Assembly: GCF_003002055.1 (NCBI RefSeq)
Contig: NZ_PVZF01000010.1
Coordinates: 1-64,000 of the forward strand
Direction: 5' to 3'
DNA: 64,000 bases
DNA from: Kineococcus rhizosphaerae
GTDB lineage: Bacteria > Actinomycetota > Actinomycetes > Actinomycetales > Kineococcaceae
Notes under the pieces: generated by a model
Databases searched by the model: none
The model's input: the letters and a program-made list of their open reading frames with translations, nothing else
Told to the model about the DNA's origin: nothing
Made by a program: the position numbers and the translations under genes
Shown here: in pieces, positions 19,706 through 29,122 of the stretch
Position numbering within the stretch: position 1 is the first letter of the stretch
Layout of the letters: every line of letters starts with the position of its first letter

Positions 19706-21471
19706 GCCGGGTCCCGCCCGTCCGCCACGGCGATCCAGTCGGCCCCGCTGCGGACCAGCAGCTTGCCGTCGGCGGTGCCGACGACGACGTCGCGGTCGGT
19801 CCAGCCGCCCGCCACCGAGACGCCCCCGGCGACCGGCGGCAACCGCGAACTGCCCCCGGACACCTCGGCCAGGACCGGGAAGGTCTGCCCCGCGCCGTCG
19901 CGCGCGAGCAGGACGAACTGGTCGTCCACCAGCCACGCGGCGTCCAGGACGTCCCCGGCGCCCGGCGCCAGGTCGGCGGTGGCCGGCCCCAGCCGCAGGG
20001 GCTTGCCGTTGACGTCGCGGACGATGCCGTGGACCCGCACGTGCACCGCGCCCGCGGCGTCGCGGACCACCACGAGCAGCCGGGCACCGTCGCGGGAGAC
20101 CCGCGCGTCCACCAGCTGCCCCCCGAGCCCGTCGGCGGGGGCGCTCACGGTCGAGGCCGGGGTCTCGGGGGCGGCGACGGGCACCACGACGGGTGACTGC
20201 CCGGCGGCGGTCGGCGCGGTCCACACCCAGCCGAAGCGGTCGATCGACGGGCCCACGAGCGGTCCCCGGCCGCTGACCGCCGTCTGCAGCGGCCCTCCCG
20301 GCGCCTGCACCCGCACGACCCGCCCCTCGTCGGTGAGCACCGCGTACGCGTCGGCGTCGGGGGCGGCGGCCGGCCGGCTCGCCGGGCCGGTGCTCTCCAG
20401 CCCCGGGCCCGTCCCCGCCACGGGCTGCACCTGGCGGCGGTCCCAGCGCGAGAGCCCCTGCGGGCCCAGGACGACGAGGCGGCTGTCGCCGGGCAGCGTC
20501 GCGCGGGGCAGGTCGGCGTCCCCCGCACCGGACGCGGCACCCTGGGCGTCGGCCCGGGAGAACTCCGCCCCGTCGACGGTGACGGTCACGTCCGCGACCC
20601 CCGGCAGGCTCGTCAGGCTGGCCCGCAGCTGGGCCAGCAGCAGCCGACGCTGCTCCGGGTCGGCCTCCTTGGCGGCGTCGGACAGGTCCACCGTCGCGGT
20701 GCCCGAGGCCACCGGCACCGTGCCGACCCGCAGCTGCGTGCCGCGCGGGGCCCCGGAGACGACCCCCGGCGCCAGCCACGGCGAGGCGCCCTCGAGCAGG
20801 GCGCGGACGATGCGCGTCGCCGTCGACCGGTCGTCGTAGCCGAACCAGCGCACGTCCCCGACCAGCTGGGGGTCGGGACCCCCCGTCACGAAGTAGACGG
20901 GGAAGGGGCGCAGGGTCCGCGAGGCGTCCAGGCTCGTGATCGTGGTGCCGTCCCCGGGGTCGACCACCCGCCACTGCCCGTCCTGCAGGGCCAGCCGCAA
21001 CTGCCGCGACGTCGTCGTGCCCGGGGGCTGCTCGACGTAGTGGCCCGCGGCGTCGATGACCGCCGTCGTCGTGGCGCTCACGGCGACGACGGCCTCGGTG
21101 GCGTTCTGCCTGACCAGGGCCAGGTCGGGGGCGGCGGCCACGACGGTCGTCGAGGCGTCCGCCCGCCACGTCTGCGCGGCCGCCGAGGTCAGGAACTCGC
21201 GGGCCACGGCGTGGTCGTCCTGCGAGGACGCGGCCGCCAGCAGGAAACCCCGCACGACGTCGATGGGCACGGCCCCCCGGGTGGGGCCGTCGGGGATGAC
21301 CTGCAGCAGGCCGATCCGCGGGTCGTCGACCACGCGGGACCCGCTGACGACGTCGCCCGAGCGCGGGACGCCCCCGCACCCGGCGAGCAGGACGACCAGC
21401 CCCAGCGCGGCCCACCGCCTCCTCCGCGACCCTCCCCCGGCCGAGGCCCCGCCGCGCCGCTCGTCGCTCAC
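19693..21471 (-). CDS. lpqB: Lipoprotein LpqB
   Basis: A 592-residue lipoprotein partner of the MtrAB system. The signal peptide (RRRRWAALGLVVLLAGCG) carries a lipobox with the lipidated Cys near residue 32. A GerMN-like sporulation/germination domain follows in the first half (ATVDLSDAAKEADPEQRRLLLAQL), and a beta-propeller-like region in the second. In mycobacteria LpqB modulates MtrA phosphorylation through MtrB. The GTG at 21471 overlaps the mtrB stop (GTGA); longer in-frame readings run into mtrB. It is followed by the convergent LacI gene rather than comF, the more usual neighbour. Confidence 0.93.
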   Translation of the reverse strand: MSDERRGGASAGGGSRRRRWAALGLVVLLAGCGGVPRSGDVVSGSRVVDDPRIGLLQVIPDGPTRGAVPIDVVRGFLLAAASSQDDHAVAREFLTSAAAQTWRADASTTVVAAAPDLALVRQNATEAVVAVSATTTAVIDAAGHYVEQPPGTTTSRQLRLALQDGQWRVVDPGDGTTITSLDASRTLRPFPVYFVTGGPDPQLVGDVRWFGYDDRSTATRIVRALLEGASPWLAPGVVSGAPRGTQLRVGTVPVASGTATVDLSDAAKEADPEQRRLLLAQLRASLTSLPGVADVTVTVDGAEFSRADAQGAASGAGDADLPRATLPGDSRLVVLGPQGLSRWDRRQVQPVAGTGPGLESTGPASRPAAAPDADAYAVLTDEGRVVRVQAPGGPLQTAVSGRGPLVGPSIDRFGWVWTAPTAAGQSPVVVPVAAPETPASTVSAPADGLGGQLVDARVSRDGARLLVVVRDAAGAVHVRVHGIVRDVNGKPLRLGPATADLAPGAGDVLDAAWLVDDQFVLLARDGAGQTFPVLAEVSGGSSRLPPVAGGVSVAGGWTDRDVVVGTADGKLLVRSGADWIAVADGRDPAYPG

Positions 21472-23069
21472 GGCTGCTCCCGGAACGGCGCGGCCGACAG
21501 GGCGGCCACCGGTTCGCGCCACCCCAGCGGGACGACGGGCAGGGGCGAGGCGCGCAGGGTCCGCCCCGCCGTGCGGGGCACCGTCAGCACGAAGTGGCAG
21601 CCCTGCCCCGGGCGGCCCCACACCTCCAGCCACCCGCCGTGCAACCGGGTGTCCTCCAGCGCGATCGCCAGCCCCAGCCCGCTGCCGCCGGTCGTGCGGG
21701 CGCGGGCCGGGTCGGCCCGCCAGAACCGGTCGAAGACGCGCGGCAGCTGGTGCGGGGCCAGCCCCACCCCGTGGTCGCGCACCCCCACCGCGACGGCGTG
21801 CTCGTCGCACGCGACGGTGATCTCGATGGGGCGGGCCTCACCGTGCTCGATCGCGTTGCCGACGAGGTTGCGCAGCACCCGCTCGATGCGCCGCGCGTCC
21901 ACCTCGGCCGTGCACGGGCCGGAGGGTTCGGCGACGTGGACCTGCGACCCCCGGCGCTCGGCGAGGGTGGCGGTGAACTCCACCACGCGGTGCACCAGGG
22001 CCCGCACGTCCTGCGGGTCCGGTTCCAGCGCAGCGGCCCCGGCGTCGAACCGGGAGATCTCCAGCAGGTCCGAGAGCAGCGTGTCGAACCGTTCGAGCTG
22101 GGTCAGCAGGAGCTCGGCCGACCGCGCCGAGGCCGGGTCGAAACCCTCCCTGGCGTCGTGCAGGACCTCCCCGGCCATCCGGATCGTCGTCAGCGGCGTC
22201 CGCAGCTCGTGGGAGACGTCGGAGACGAACCGGCGCTGCAACCGGGACAGCTCCTCCAGCTGCTCGATGTGCTGCTGCATGCCGGCGGCCATCTCGTTGA
22301 ACGCGCGGGCCAGCCGGGCGAGGTCGTCGGTGCCGCGCACCCGCATGCGTTCGTCGAGGTGCCCGCCCGTCAGCCGCTCCGCGGTCCCGGCGGCCTCGCG
22401 GACCGGTTCGACGACCATCCGCGCGACCACCCACGCCACGGCGCCGACGAGGAGCACCAGCGCGATCCCGCCGCCGACGAACGTGGTGCGCACCAGCGAG
22501 ACCGTCGCCTCCTCGCTGGCCAGGGAGTACACGAAGTACAGCTCGTACTCCCCCGCCCGCGGCAGCGTCACGGTCGAGCCCACCACGAGCGAGGGGGCGC
22601 CGGAACCGTCGGACAGGTCGACGATCTGCAGCTGCTGGACGTCGGAACCCACCACCGCCCGGCGCAGCGCCATCGGGATGTCGGCGGCCTCCAGCCCCTC
22701 CGAGGCGACGTCCCGCACGACGACCTGCCCGGTGCCGGCGGTGTCGGCCGACCCTGCGGCGCGCAGCAGGACGACCCCGCGCACCCGGTCCGGGCCGGCC
22801 CCCTCCAGCGACGACACGACGTCGCCGGCCAGCTGCTCGACCTCCGCCGAGCTCGTCGTCGTCGCCGCGTCGAACTGCTGCTGGGCGGTCTGGGCGCTGC
22901 GGGCGGCGTCGGCGAGCGCCACCTTCTGCCGCTCGGCGACCAGGCCGTCGGCGATGCCGTCGAGCAGGAAGGACCCGACGCCGACGACGACGGCCAGGCC
23001 CAGCATCGTCGTCAGGACCACGACACGCAGTTGCAGGGAGGCCCGCCAGCGGGCCAGCAGCCGCCTCAC
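21468..23069 (-). CDS. mtrB: Sensor histidine kinase MtrB
   Basis: A 533-residue membrane kinase. One membrane helix lies at about residues 15-37, an extracytoplasmic domain to about residue 190, and a second helix at about 195-217. A HAMP domain (RMVVEPVREAAGTAERLTGGHL) is followed by the HisKA phospho-acceptor H287 in SDVSHELRTPLTTIR. The HATPase_c has N (LVGNAIEHG), G1 (VRDHGVGL), F (FDRFWRAD) and G2 (GGSGLGLAI) boxes. With MtrA it controls cell-wall and division genes in actinobacteria. It is coupled to lpqB and lies 46 bp after mtrA. Confidence 0.97.
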   Translation of the reverse strand: MRRLLARWRASLQLRVVVLTTMLGLAVVVGVGSFLLDGIADGLVAERQKVALADAARSAQTAQQQFDAATTTSSAEVEQLAGDVVSSLEGAGPDRVRGVVLLRAAGSADTAGTGQVVVRDVASEGLEAADIPMALRRAVVGSDVQQLQIVDLSDGSGAPSLVVGSTVTLPRAGEYELYFVYSLASEEATVSLVRTTFVGGGIALVLLVGAVAWVVARMVVEPVREAAGTAERLTGGHLDERMRVRGTDDLARLARAFNEMAAGMQQHIEQLEELSRLQRRFVSDVSHELRTPLTTIRMAGEVLHDAREGFDPASARSAELLLTQLERFDTLLSDLLEISRFDAGAAALEPDPQDVRALVHRVVEFTATLAERRGSQVHVAEPSGPCTAEVDARRIERVLRNLVGNAIEHGEARPIEITVACDEHAVAVGVRDHGVGLAPHQLPRVFDRFWRADPARARTTGGSGLGLAIALEDTRLHGGWLEVWGRPGQGCHFVLTVPRTAGRTLRASPLPVVPLGWREPVAALSAAPFREQP

Positions 23070-23115
23070 GGCGTCCCCCGCTCGCTGCGCGGGGTCGCGG
23101 GTGCGGGCGCCTGCA

Positions 23116-23793
23116 CTAGAGGGGCCCGGCGCGGTACCCCACCCCGCGGACCGTGACGACGATCTCGGGGTGCTCGGGGTCGCGTTCGATCTTCGAGCGC
23201 AGCCGCTGCACGTGGACGTTCACCAGGCGCGTGTCGGCGGCGTGCCGGTAACCCCACACCTGCTCCAGCAGCAGTTCGCGCGTGAACGCCTGCCACGGCT
23301 TGCGGGCCAGGGTGACCAGGAGCTCGAACTCCAGCGGGGTCAGGGGCAGGGACCGGCCGTCGCGGCGCACCGAGTGGCCGGCGACGTCGATCGTCAGGTC
23401 GCCGATGCGCAGCGTCTCGGGCGGGCGGTCCCCGGCGGTGCGCAACCGGGCCCGCACGCGCGCGACCAGTTCCTTGGGCTTGAAGGGTTTGACGACGTAG
23501 TCGTCGGCGCCGGCCTCCAGGCCCAGGACGACGTCGACGGTGTCGCTCTTGGCCGTCAGCATGACGATCGGGACGCCGGACTCGGCCCGGATCTGGCGGC
23601 AGACCTCCATGCCGTCGGTGCCGGGCAGCATCAGGTCGAGCAGCACGACGTCGGGCCGGGTCGCCCGGAAGGCCCCCAGCGCCTCGTCGCCGTTGGCGCA
23701 GAAGCGGGTCTCCAACCCCTCCCCCTGCAGCACGATCCCCAGCATCTCGGCGAGCGCGGTGTCGTCGTCCACCACGAGGACGCGTCCCCTCAT
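23116..23793 (-). CDS. mtrA: Response regulator MtrA
   Basis: A 225-residue OmpR-family regulator. The receiver has DD (10-11), phospho-acceptor D53 (LLDLMLPG) and K (VVKPFKPKELVARVRARLR). The C-terminal winged helix ends in HVQRLRSKIERDPEHPEIVVTVRGVGYRAG. Length and sequence match actinobacterial MtrA closely. The ATG at 23793 was chosen over the longer reading because homologues begin with MxxRVLVVDDD. It is transcribed divergently from the membrane-protein/MoxR operon across 89 bp. Confidence 0.97.
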   Translation of the reverse strand: MRGRVLVVDDDTALAEMLGIVLQGEGLETRFCANGDEALGAFRATRPDVVLLDLMLPGTDGMEVCRQIRAESGVPIVMLTAKSDTVDVVLGLEAGADDYVVKPFKPKELVARVRARLRTAGDRPPETLRIGDLTIDVAGHSVRRDGRSLPLTPLEFELLVTLARKPWQAFTRELLLEQVWGYRHAADTRLVNVHVQRLRSKIERDPEHPEIVVTVRGVGYRAGPL

Positions 23794-23847
23794 GGGCTCA
23801 TCCTGCCCCCCGGGGCCGCGTTCGGGGGTGACCACCACGCCGGGACC

Positions 23848-23875
23848 TTGATCACCGCGGGTCCTCTGGCACGAT
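23848..23875 (+). promoter_or_regulatory. Promoter of the MoxR/DUF58 operon
   Basis: TTGATC (23848-23853), a 16-bp spacer and CACGAT (23870-23875) lie 7 nt before the ATG at 23883. This predicts a leaderless transcript and decides the start, because an ATG at 23874 would lie inside the -10. Confidence 0.6.
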
Positions 23876-23882
23876 GGCCGCC

Positions 23883-24974
23883 ATGGGGACGGACCAGTGG
23901 CAGCGCCCGGACGACTCGCCCGGGGACCAGCCGCCGGCGCCCCTGACCCCCGCTCCCGTCCCGTCGTCGGGGTGGGGCGCCCCGCAGGGCGACCCTGGCC
24001 AGCAGTCGTGGGGCGTGCCCGCCGCACCCCGGCCGGGGATCGTCCCGCTGCGCCCGCTGGGCCTGGGCGAGATCTGGGACGGCGCGTTCCGCGGGTTCCG
24101 GCAGAACCCCAAGGTCATGGTCGGGCTGTCGGCCGTCGTGGTCACCGCCACCTCGCTGGTGTCCCTCGTCGCCTCGGTGTTCTTCACGCGCGACGTCGTG
24201 GGCCTGGCGAACAGCCTCGAAGCCGGGACCGGTTCGGTCGACGACGTGTTCTCGACGCTGCAGTCCTCGGCCCCGCTGCTGGTGCTGAGCGCTCTGCTGC
24301 AGGCGATCGCGGTGCTCGTGCTGAACGGGATGCTGATCGTCAGCGTCAGCGAGGCCGTGCTGGGCCGCAGGATCGGCTTCGGCGACCTGTGGGCCCGCTG
24401 CCGCGCGCGGGTCCTGCCGCTGGTGGGGTTGTCGGTGCTCATCACGCTCGTCAGCGCCCTGGTGTGGGTGGTCCTGCTGGCCCCCGGGGTGCTCGTCCTG
24501 GTGTTCGCCGGCTCCGACGTCGGGACGGGCGTCGGCGTGCTCGTGACCCTGCTCGGGGCGCTGGCCGCGCTGGCCGGCTGGGCGTGGTTCTGGGTCAAGT
24601 CGTCGATGGCCTCGCCGGCGATGCTGCTGGAGGGCCTGGGGATCCGGGCCAGCCTCGCGCGCTCGTTCCGCCTGACGCGCCGCTCGTTCTGGCGGCTGTT
24701 CGGCATCCAGCTGCTGACGCTGGTCGTCGTGCAGTTCGCCGTCGGTGCCGTCTCCGTGCCGTTCGGGGTCGTCGGCGGGGTGCTCGGGGCGACCCTCGGC
24801 GCGGGCGGGACGGGCGCCATCGTCGCGCAGAACGCCGTGCAGACCGTGGGGCAGATGGCCGGCAGCATCGTGGCGTACCCGTTCCTGGCCTCGGTGACGG
24901 CGCTGCTGTACGTGGACCTGCGGATGCGCCGCGAGGGGCTGGACGTCGAGCTGCACCGGGCCTCCGCGCGGTGA
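23883..24974 (+). CDS. Multi-pass membrane protein (glycerophosphodiesterase membrane-domain-like)
   Basis: A 363-residue integral membrane protein. A Pro/Gly-rich cytoplasmic N-terminus of about 55 residues is followed by PLRPLGLGEIWDGAFRGFRQNPKVM, the motif that opens the family of actinobacterial proteins related to the membrane domain of glycerophosphoryl diester phosphodiesterases. Six or more hydrophobic segments follow. There is no phosphodiesterase catalytic domain. It is the first gene of a five-gene operon ending with DUF58, divergent from mtrA. Function unknown. Confidence 0.85.
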   Translation: MGTDQWQRPDDSPGDQPPAPLTPAPVPSSGWGAPQGDPGQQSWGVPAAPRPGIVPLRPLGLGEIWDGAFRGFRQNPKVMVGLSAVVVTATSLVSLVASVFFTRDVVGLANSLEAGTGSVDDVFSTLQSSAPLLVLSALLQAIAVLVLNGMLIVSVSEAVLGRRIGFGDLWARCRARVLPLVGLSVLITLVSALVWVVLLAPGVLVLVFAGSDVGTGVGVLVTLLGALAALAGWAWFWVKSSMASPAMLLEGLGIRASLARSFRLTRRSFWRLFGIQLLTLVVVQFAVGAVSVPFGVVGGVLGATLGAGGTGAIVAQNAVQTVGQMAGSIVAYPFLASVTALLYVDLRMRREGLDVELHRASAR

Positions 24975-25585
24975 CGGTCCCCGTGCAGCCGGACCGGCCC
25001 CAGGCCCGGCAGTGGCTGGCCGAGGAGCTGTCGCGCCCGGAGTACCGCCAGTCCCAGGGCTCGTGGCTGGTGCGCGCCTGGACCTGGCTGTGGGACCGGC
25101 TGGAGCGGGTCTCGGTGCCCGGGATCGGGACGGGCTGGACGTCCGTCGTCGTGGTCGTGGTGCTGCTGGTCCTGCTGGTCGTGGCCGTCCACCTCGTGGG
25201 GGGCCCGCTGCGCCGCAGCGCCCGGCAGGGCCCGGCCGAGCCGGTCTTCGAGGCCGCGCCCGAGCCCGCGAGCGCCCACTTCGCCCGCGCCGACGCGGCC
25301 GCGGCGGCCGGGGACCACGCGCTCGCCGTCGCCGAGCGGTTCCGCGGGCTCGTGCGGTCCCTGGAGGAACGCGCCCTCGTCGAGACCCGGCCCGGTGGCA
25401 CGGCGACGGAGATCGCGTCCACCGCGGCGCTCGCGCTGCCCGACTGCGCCGACGCGCTGGCCCGCGCGGCCCGTTCCTTCGACGACGTCCGCTACGGCGG
25501 GCGGCCGGCGAGCGCGCGCGCCGACGAGGACCTGCGGGCCGTCGTGGCCCAGGTCGCCCGCGCGCGCCCGGTGGTCCCCGCGTGA
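24971..25585 (+). CDS. DUF4129-domain membrane protein
   Basis: A 204-residue protein coupled to the previous gene by GTGA. Residues 60-82 form a single membrane helix. The C-terminal cytoplasmic part is the DUF4129 domain (ADAAAAAGDHALAVAERFRGLVRSLEERALVETRPGGTATEIA within about 105-150, then FDDVRYGGRPASARADEDL). DUF4129 proteins are regularly found with MoxR and DUF58 genes, as here, but have no settled biochemical role. Confidence 0.88.
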   Translation: MTVPVQPDRPQARQWLAEELSRPEYRQSQGSWLVRAWTWLWDRLERVSVPGIGTGWTSVVVVVVLLVLLVVAVHLVGGPLRRSARQGPAEPVFEAAPEPASAHFARADAAAAAGDHALAVAERFRGLVRSLEERALVETRPGGTATEIASTAALALPDCADALARAARSFDDVRYGGRPASARADEDLRAVVAQVARARPVVPA

Positions 25586-26762
25586 TCGGCGGCCAGGTCC
25601 GCGACGGGGTCCGCGAGGGGGTCCGTGACGGGGTCCGTGGCGCGGTCCGCCGCCACCGCGCGGCGGTGCTGGTGGTGCTGCTCGTCGTGGCCACCGCGGT
25701 GCTGGTGGCGCTGCTGACGCCGCGCACCGACGAGTCCGCCTTCACCCCCGAGTCCGTCGACCCCGGCGGCGGGCGGGCGCTGGCGCGCGTCCTGGCCGAC
25801 CGGGGCGTGACGGTCACCGAGGCCCGCACGTTCGCCGACGCGTCGGGGGCCCTGGCCGGGGGCGCGGGCGGTGACGCGACCGTGCTGGTGACCGCCCCGG
25901 ACCTGCTCTCGGACGCGCGGCTGCGGACCCTGGCCGGTTCCGGCGCCGACGTCGTGCTGCTGCGTCCCTCCGAGGCGTCGCTGGCGGCGTTCACCGACGA
26001 CGTCACCCCCACGGGCCGTGCGTCGACGGCCACCCGCGACCCCGGCTGCGAGGACCCCGACGCGGTCGCGGCCGGGCCCGCGCGGGCCGGCGGTCAGACG
26101 TACGCCGCGAGCGGTGGCGCGACGGCCTGCTACGGCGGGTCGTTCGCGCGGACCGCGCTGGGGCGCGCGACGTTGACGGTCGTGGGGCAGCCGACGTCCA
26201 TGACGAACCGCTGGGTCGCGCAGGAGGGGAACGCGGCGCTGGCGCTGCGCACGCTCGGCGCGCGCCGCGACCTGGTGTGGTACCTGCCCGACCCCGTCGA
26301 CACCGAGTCCGCGCAGGTCCCGCTGACGGCGCTGCTGCCCGGCTGGACGTGGCCGGCGGTCGGGGTCCTGGCCCTGGCCACGGGGTTCGTCCTGCTGTGG
26401 CGGGGCCGCCGGCTCGGCCGGCTCGTCGACGAGCCGCTGCCCGTCGTGGTGCGGGCGGCCGAGACCGTGGAGGGGCACGGCCGGCTGTACGCCAGCGCCC
26501 GCGCCTGCGCCCGGGCGGCGCAGGCGTTGCGGGAGGCCACGCTGCGCCGGTTGCGGGGGTGGACGGGGCTGGACGTGCGCGCCGACGTCGCCGACGTCGC
26601 CGACCAGGTGGCGTGGATCACCGGCCGCCCCGCGCCCGCCGTCCGTGAGCTGCTCGCGGGCGCCGCACCGCACGACGACCCCGCGCTCGTCCGGCTCGCC
26701 GTCGACCTCGACGCCCTCGAACGCGATGTCCGCAGCACCTCACCCAGGAAGGTCCCCACCCA

Positions 26763-26766
<4 letters not shown>
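25582..26766 (+). CDS. DUF4350-domain membrane protein
   Basis: A 394-residue protein coupled at both ends by 4-bp overlaps. An N-terminal repetitive basic stretch (VRDGVREGVRDGVRG) precedes a membrane helix at about residues 27-47. The extracytoplasmic DUF4350 domain (ESAFTPESVDPGGGRALARVLADRGVTV within about 52-82) follows, with a second helix near residues 255-275 and a cytoplasmic tail. DUF4350 belongs to the same conserved cluster as DUF4129, MoxR and DUF58. Confidence 0.88.
25597..25650 (+). repeat. 12-bp tandem repeat inside the DUF4350 gene
   Basis: About four and a half copies of GTCCG(C/T)GACGGG encode the Val-Arg-Asp-Gly repeats at the N-terminus. Copy number may vary between strains. 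Confidence 0.7.
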
Positions 26767-27737
<971 letters not shown>

Positions 27738-29039
27738 ATGTTCGTCACCGGCCGGACGGCGTGGCTGGCCCTGGCGGGGCTGGTCCTGGTCGTGGCGTGG
27801 CCGGGCTGGGGGGCGTTCTGGGTGTGGCTGGGCGTGTGCGTCCTGCTCACCGGTCTGGACGTGCTGCTCGCCCCGTCGCCGCGGCGGCTCACGATCACCC
27901 GGCCGCCGCTGCCCGCGGTGCGGCTCGGGGAGCGGCGCAGCACCGAGCTGCTGGTGCAGAACACGGGCGCGCAGCGGGTCCGGGGCGTGCTGCGGGACGC
28001 GTGGGTGCCGTCGGCGGGGGCGACGCGGACCCGGCACCGCCTGGACCTGCCCCCGGCCGAGCGGCGCCGGTTCGAGGTCGTCCTCGTCCCGACCCGGCGC
28101 GGGGACCGGCTCGCCGACCGCGTCACGGTCCGCACCGCGGGGCCGCTGGGGCTGGCGGGCCGGCAGCGGTCGGCGCCCGTGCCGGGACGGCTGCGGGTCC
28201 TGCCGCCCTTCACGTCGCGCAAGCACCTGCCGTCGCGGCTGGCGCGGCTGCGCGAGCTCGACGGGCGCAGCGCGGTCCAGCACCGGGGGCAGGGCACGGA
28301 GTTCGACTCGTTGCGCGACTACGTCGACGGGGACGACGTGCGCTCGATCGACTGGCGGGCCAGCGCCCGCCGGCAGGCCGTCGTCGTGCGCACCTGGCGT
28401 CCCGAGCGCGACCGGCGCGTCCTGCTCGTCGTCGACACCTCCCGCACGTCGGCGGCGCGGCTGGAGGGTGAGCACCCGACCGTCCGGCTCGACGCGCAGA
28501 TCGAGGCCGCGCTGCTGACGGCGGCCCTGGCCGCGCGGGCCGGGGACCGCGTCGACCTCGTCGCCCACGACCGCCGGGTCCGGGCCCGGGTGCGGGGCAG
28601 TTCCCGCGGCGACCTGCTGCCCGCGCTGGTGGAGGCCCTGGCCCCGCTCGAACCGTCCCTCGTGGAGGCCGACTGGGACGCCGTCGCGACCGAGGTCCGC
28701 ACGACGGCCCGCCAGCGGGCGCTGGTCGTGCTGCTCACCGCGCTGGACTCCTCCGTCCTGGACTCGGGGTTGCTGCCCGTGCTGGAGCAGCTCGCCACCC
28801 GGCACACCGTCGTGCTGGCCGCGGTGGACGACCCGGCCCTGGCGGCGCTGGCCCGCGACCACTCCGACGCCGAGGCCGTCTACACCGCGGCCGCCGCCGA
28901 GACCGCCACGGCCGTGCGGGACCGGACGGCGCGGCTGCTGACCCGGCTGGGCGTGGAGGTCGTGCACGCCGACCCCGAGGGGCTGGCCCCGGCGCTGGCC
29001 GACCGGTACCTGGCGCTGAAGGCCGCCGGGAGGTTGTGA
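27738..29039 (+). CDS. DUF58-domain (VWA-like) protein
   Basis: A 433-residue protein starting immediately after the MoxR stop. Two hydrophobic helices lie at the N-terminus (about residues 7-42). The diagnostic DUF58 motif is present (GTEFDSLRDYVDGDDVRSIDWRAS, split around residue 200), followed by a VWA-like fold with VLLVVDTSRTSA as a MIDAS-type DxSxS variant. It is the usual partner of MoxR and ends the operon. Confidence 0.93.
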   Translation: MFVTGRTAWLALAGLVLVVAWPGWGAFWVWLGVCVLLTGLDVLLAPSPRRLTITRPPLPAVRLGERRSTELLVQNTGAQRVRGVLRDAWVPSAGATRTRHRLDLPPAERRRFEVVLVPTRRGDRLADRVTVRTAGPLGLAGRQRSAPVPGRLRVLPPFTSRKHLPSRLARLRELDGRSAVQHRGQGTEFDSLRDYVDGDDVRSIDWRASARRQAVVVRTWRPERDRRVLLVVDTSRTSAARLEGEHPTVRLDAQIEAALLTAALAARAGDRVDLVAHDRRVRARVRGSSRGDLLPALVEALAPLEPSLVEADWDAVATEVRTTARQRALVVLLTALDSSVLDSGLLPVLEQLATRHTVVLAAVDDPALAALARDHSDAEAVYTAAAAETATAVRDRTARLLTRLGVEVVHADPEGLAPALADRYLALKAAGRL

Positions 29040-29122
29040 GCCGGGCCCGGCCCGGCACCCGGTTCGCCGGGGACACGAAAGGTTGATGCCCGGCCCGCCG
29101 GGGGCTGCTAGACCTGACTCCC

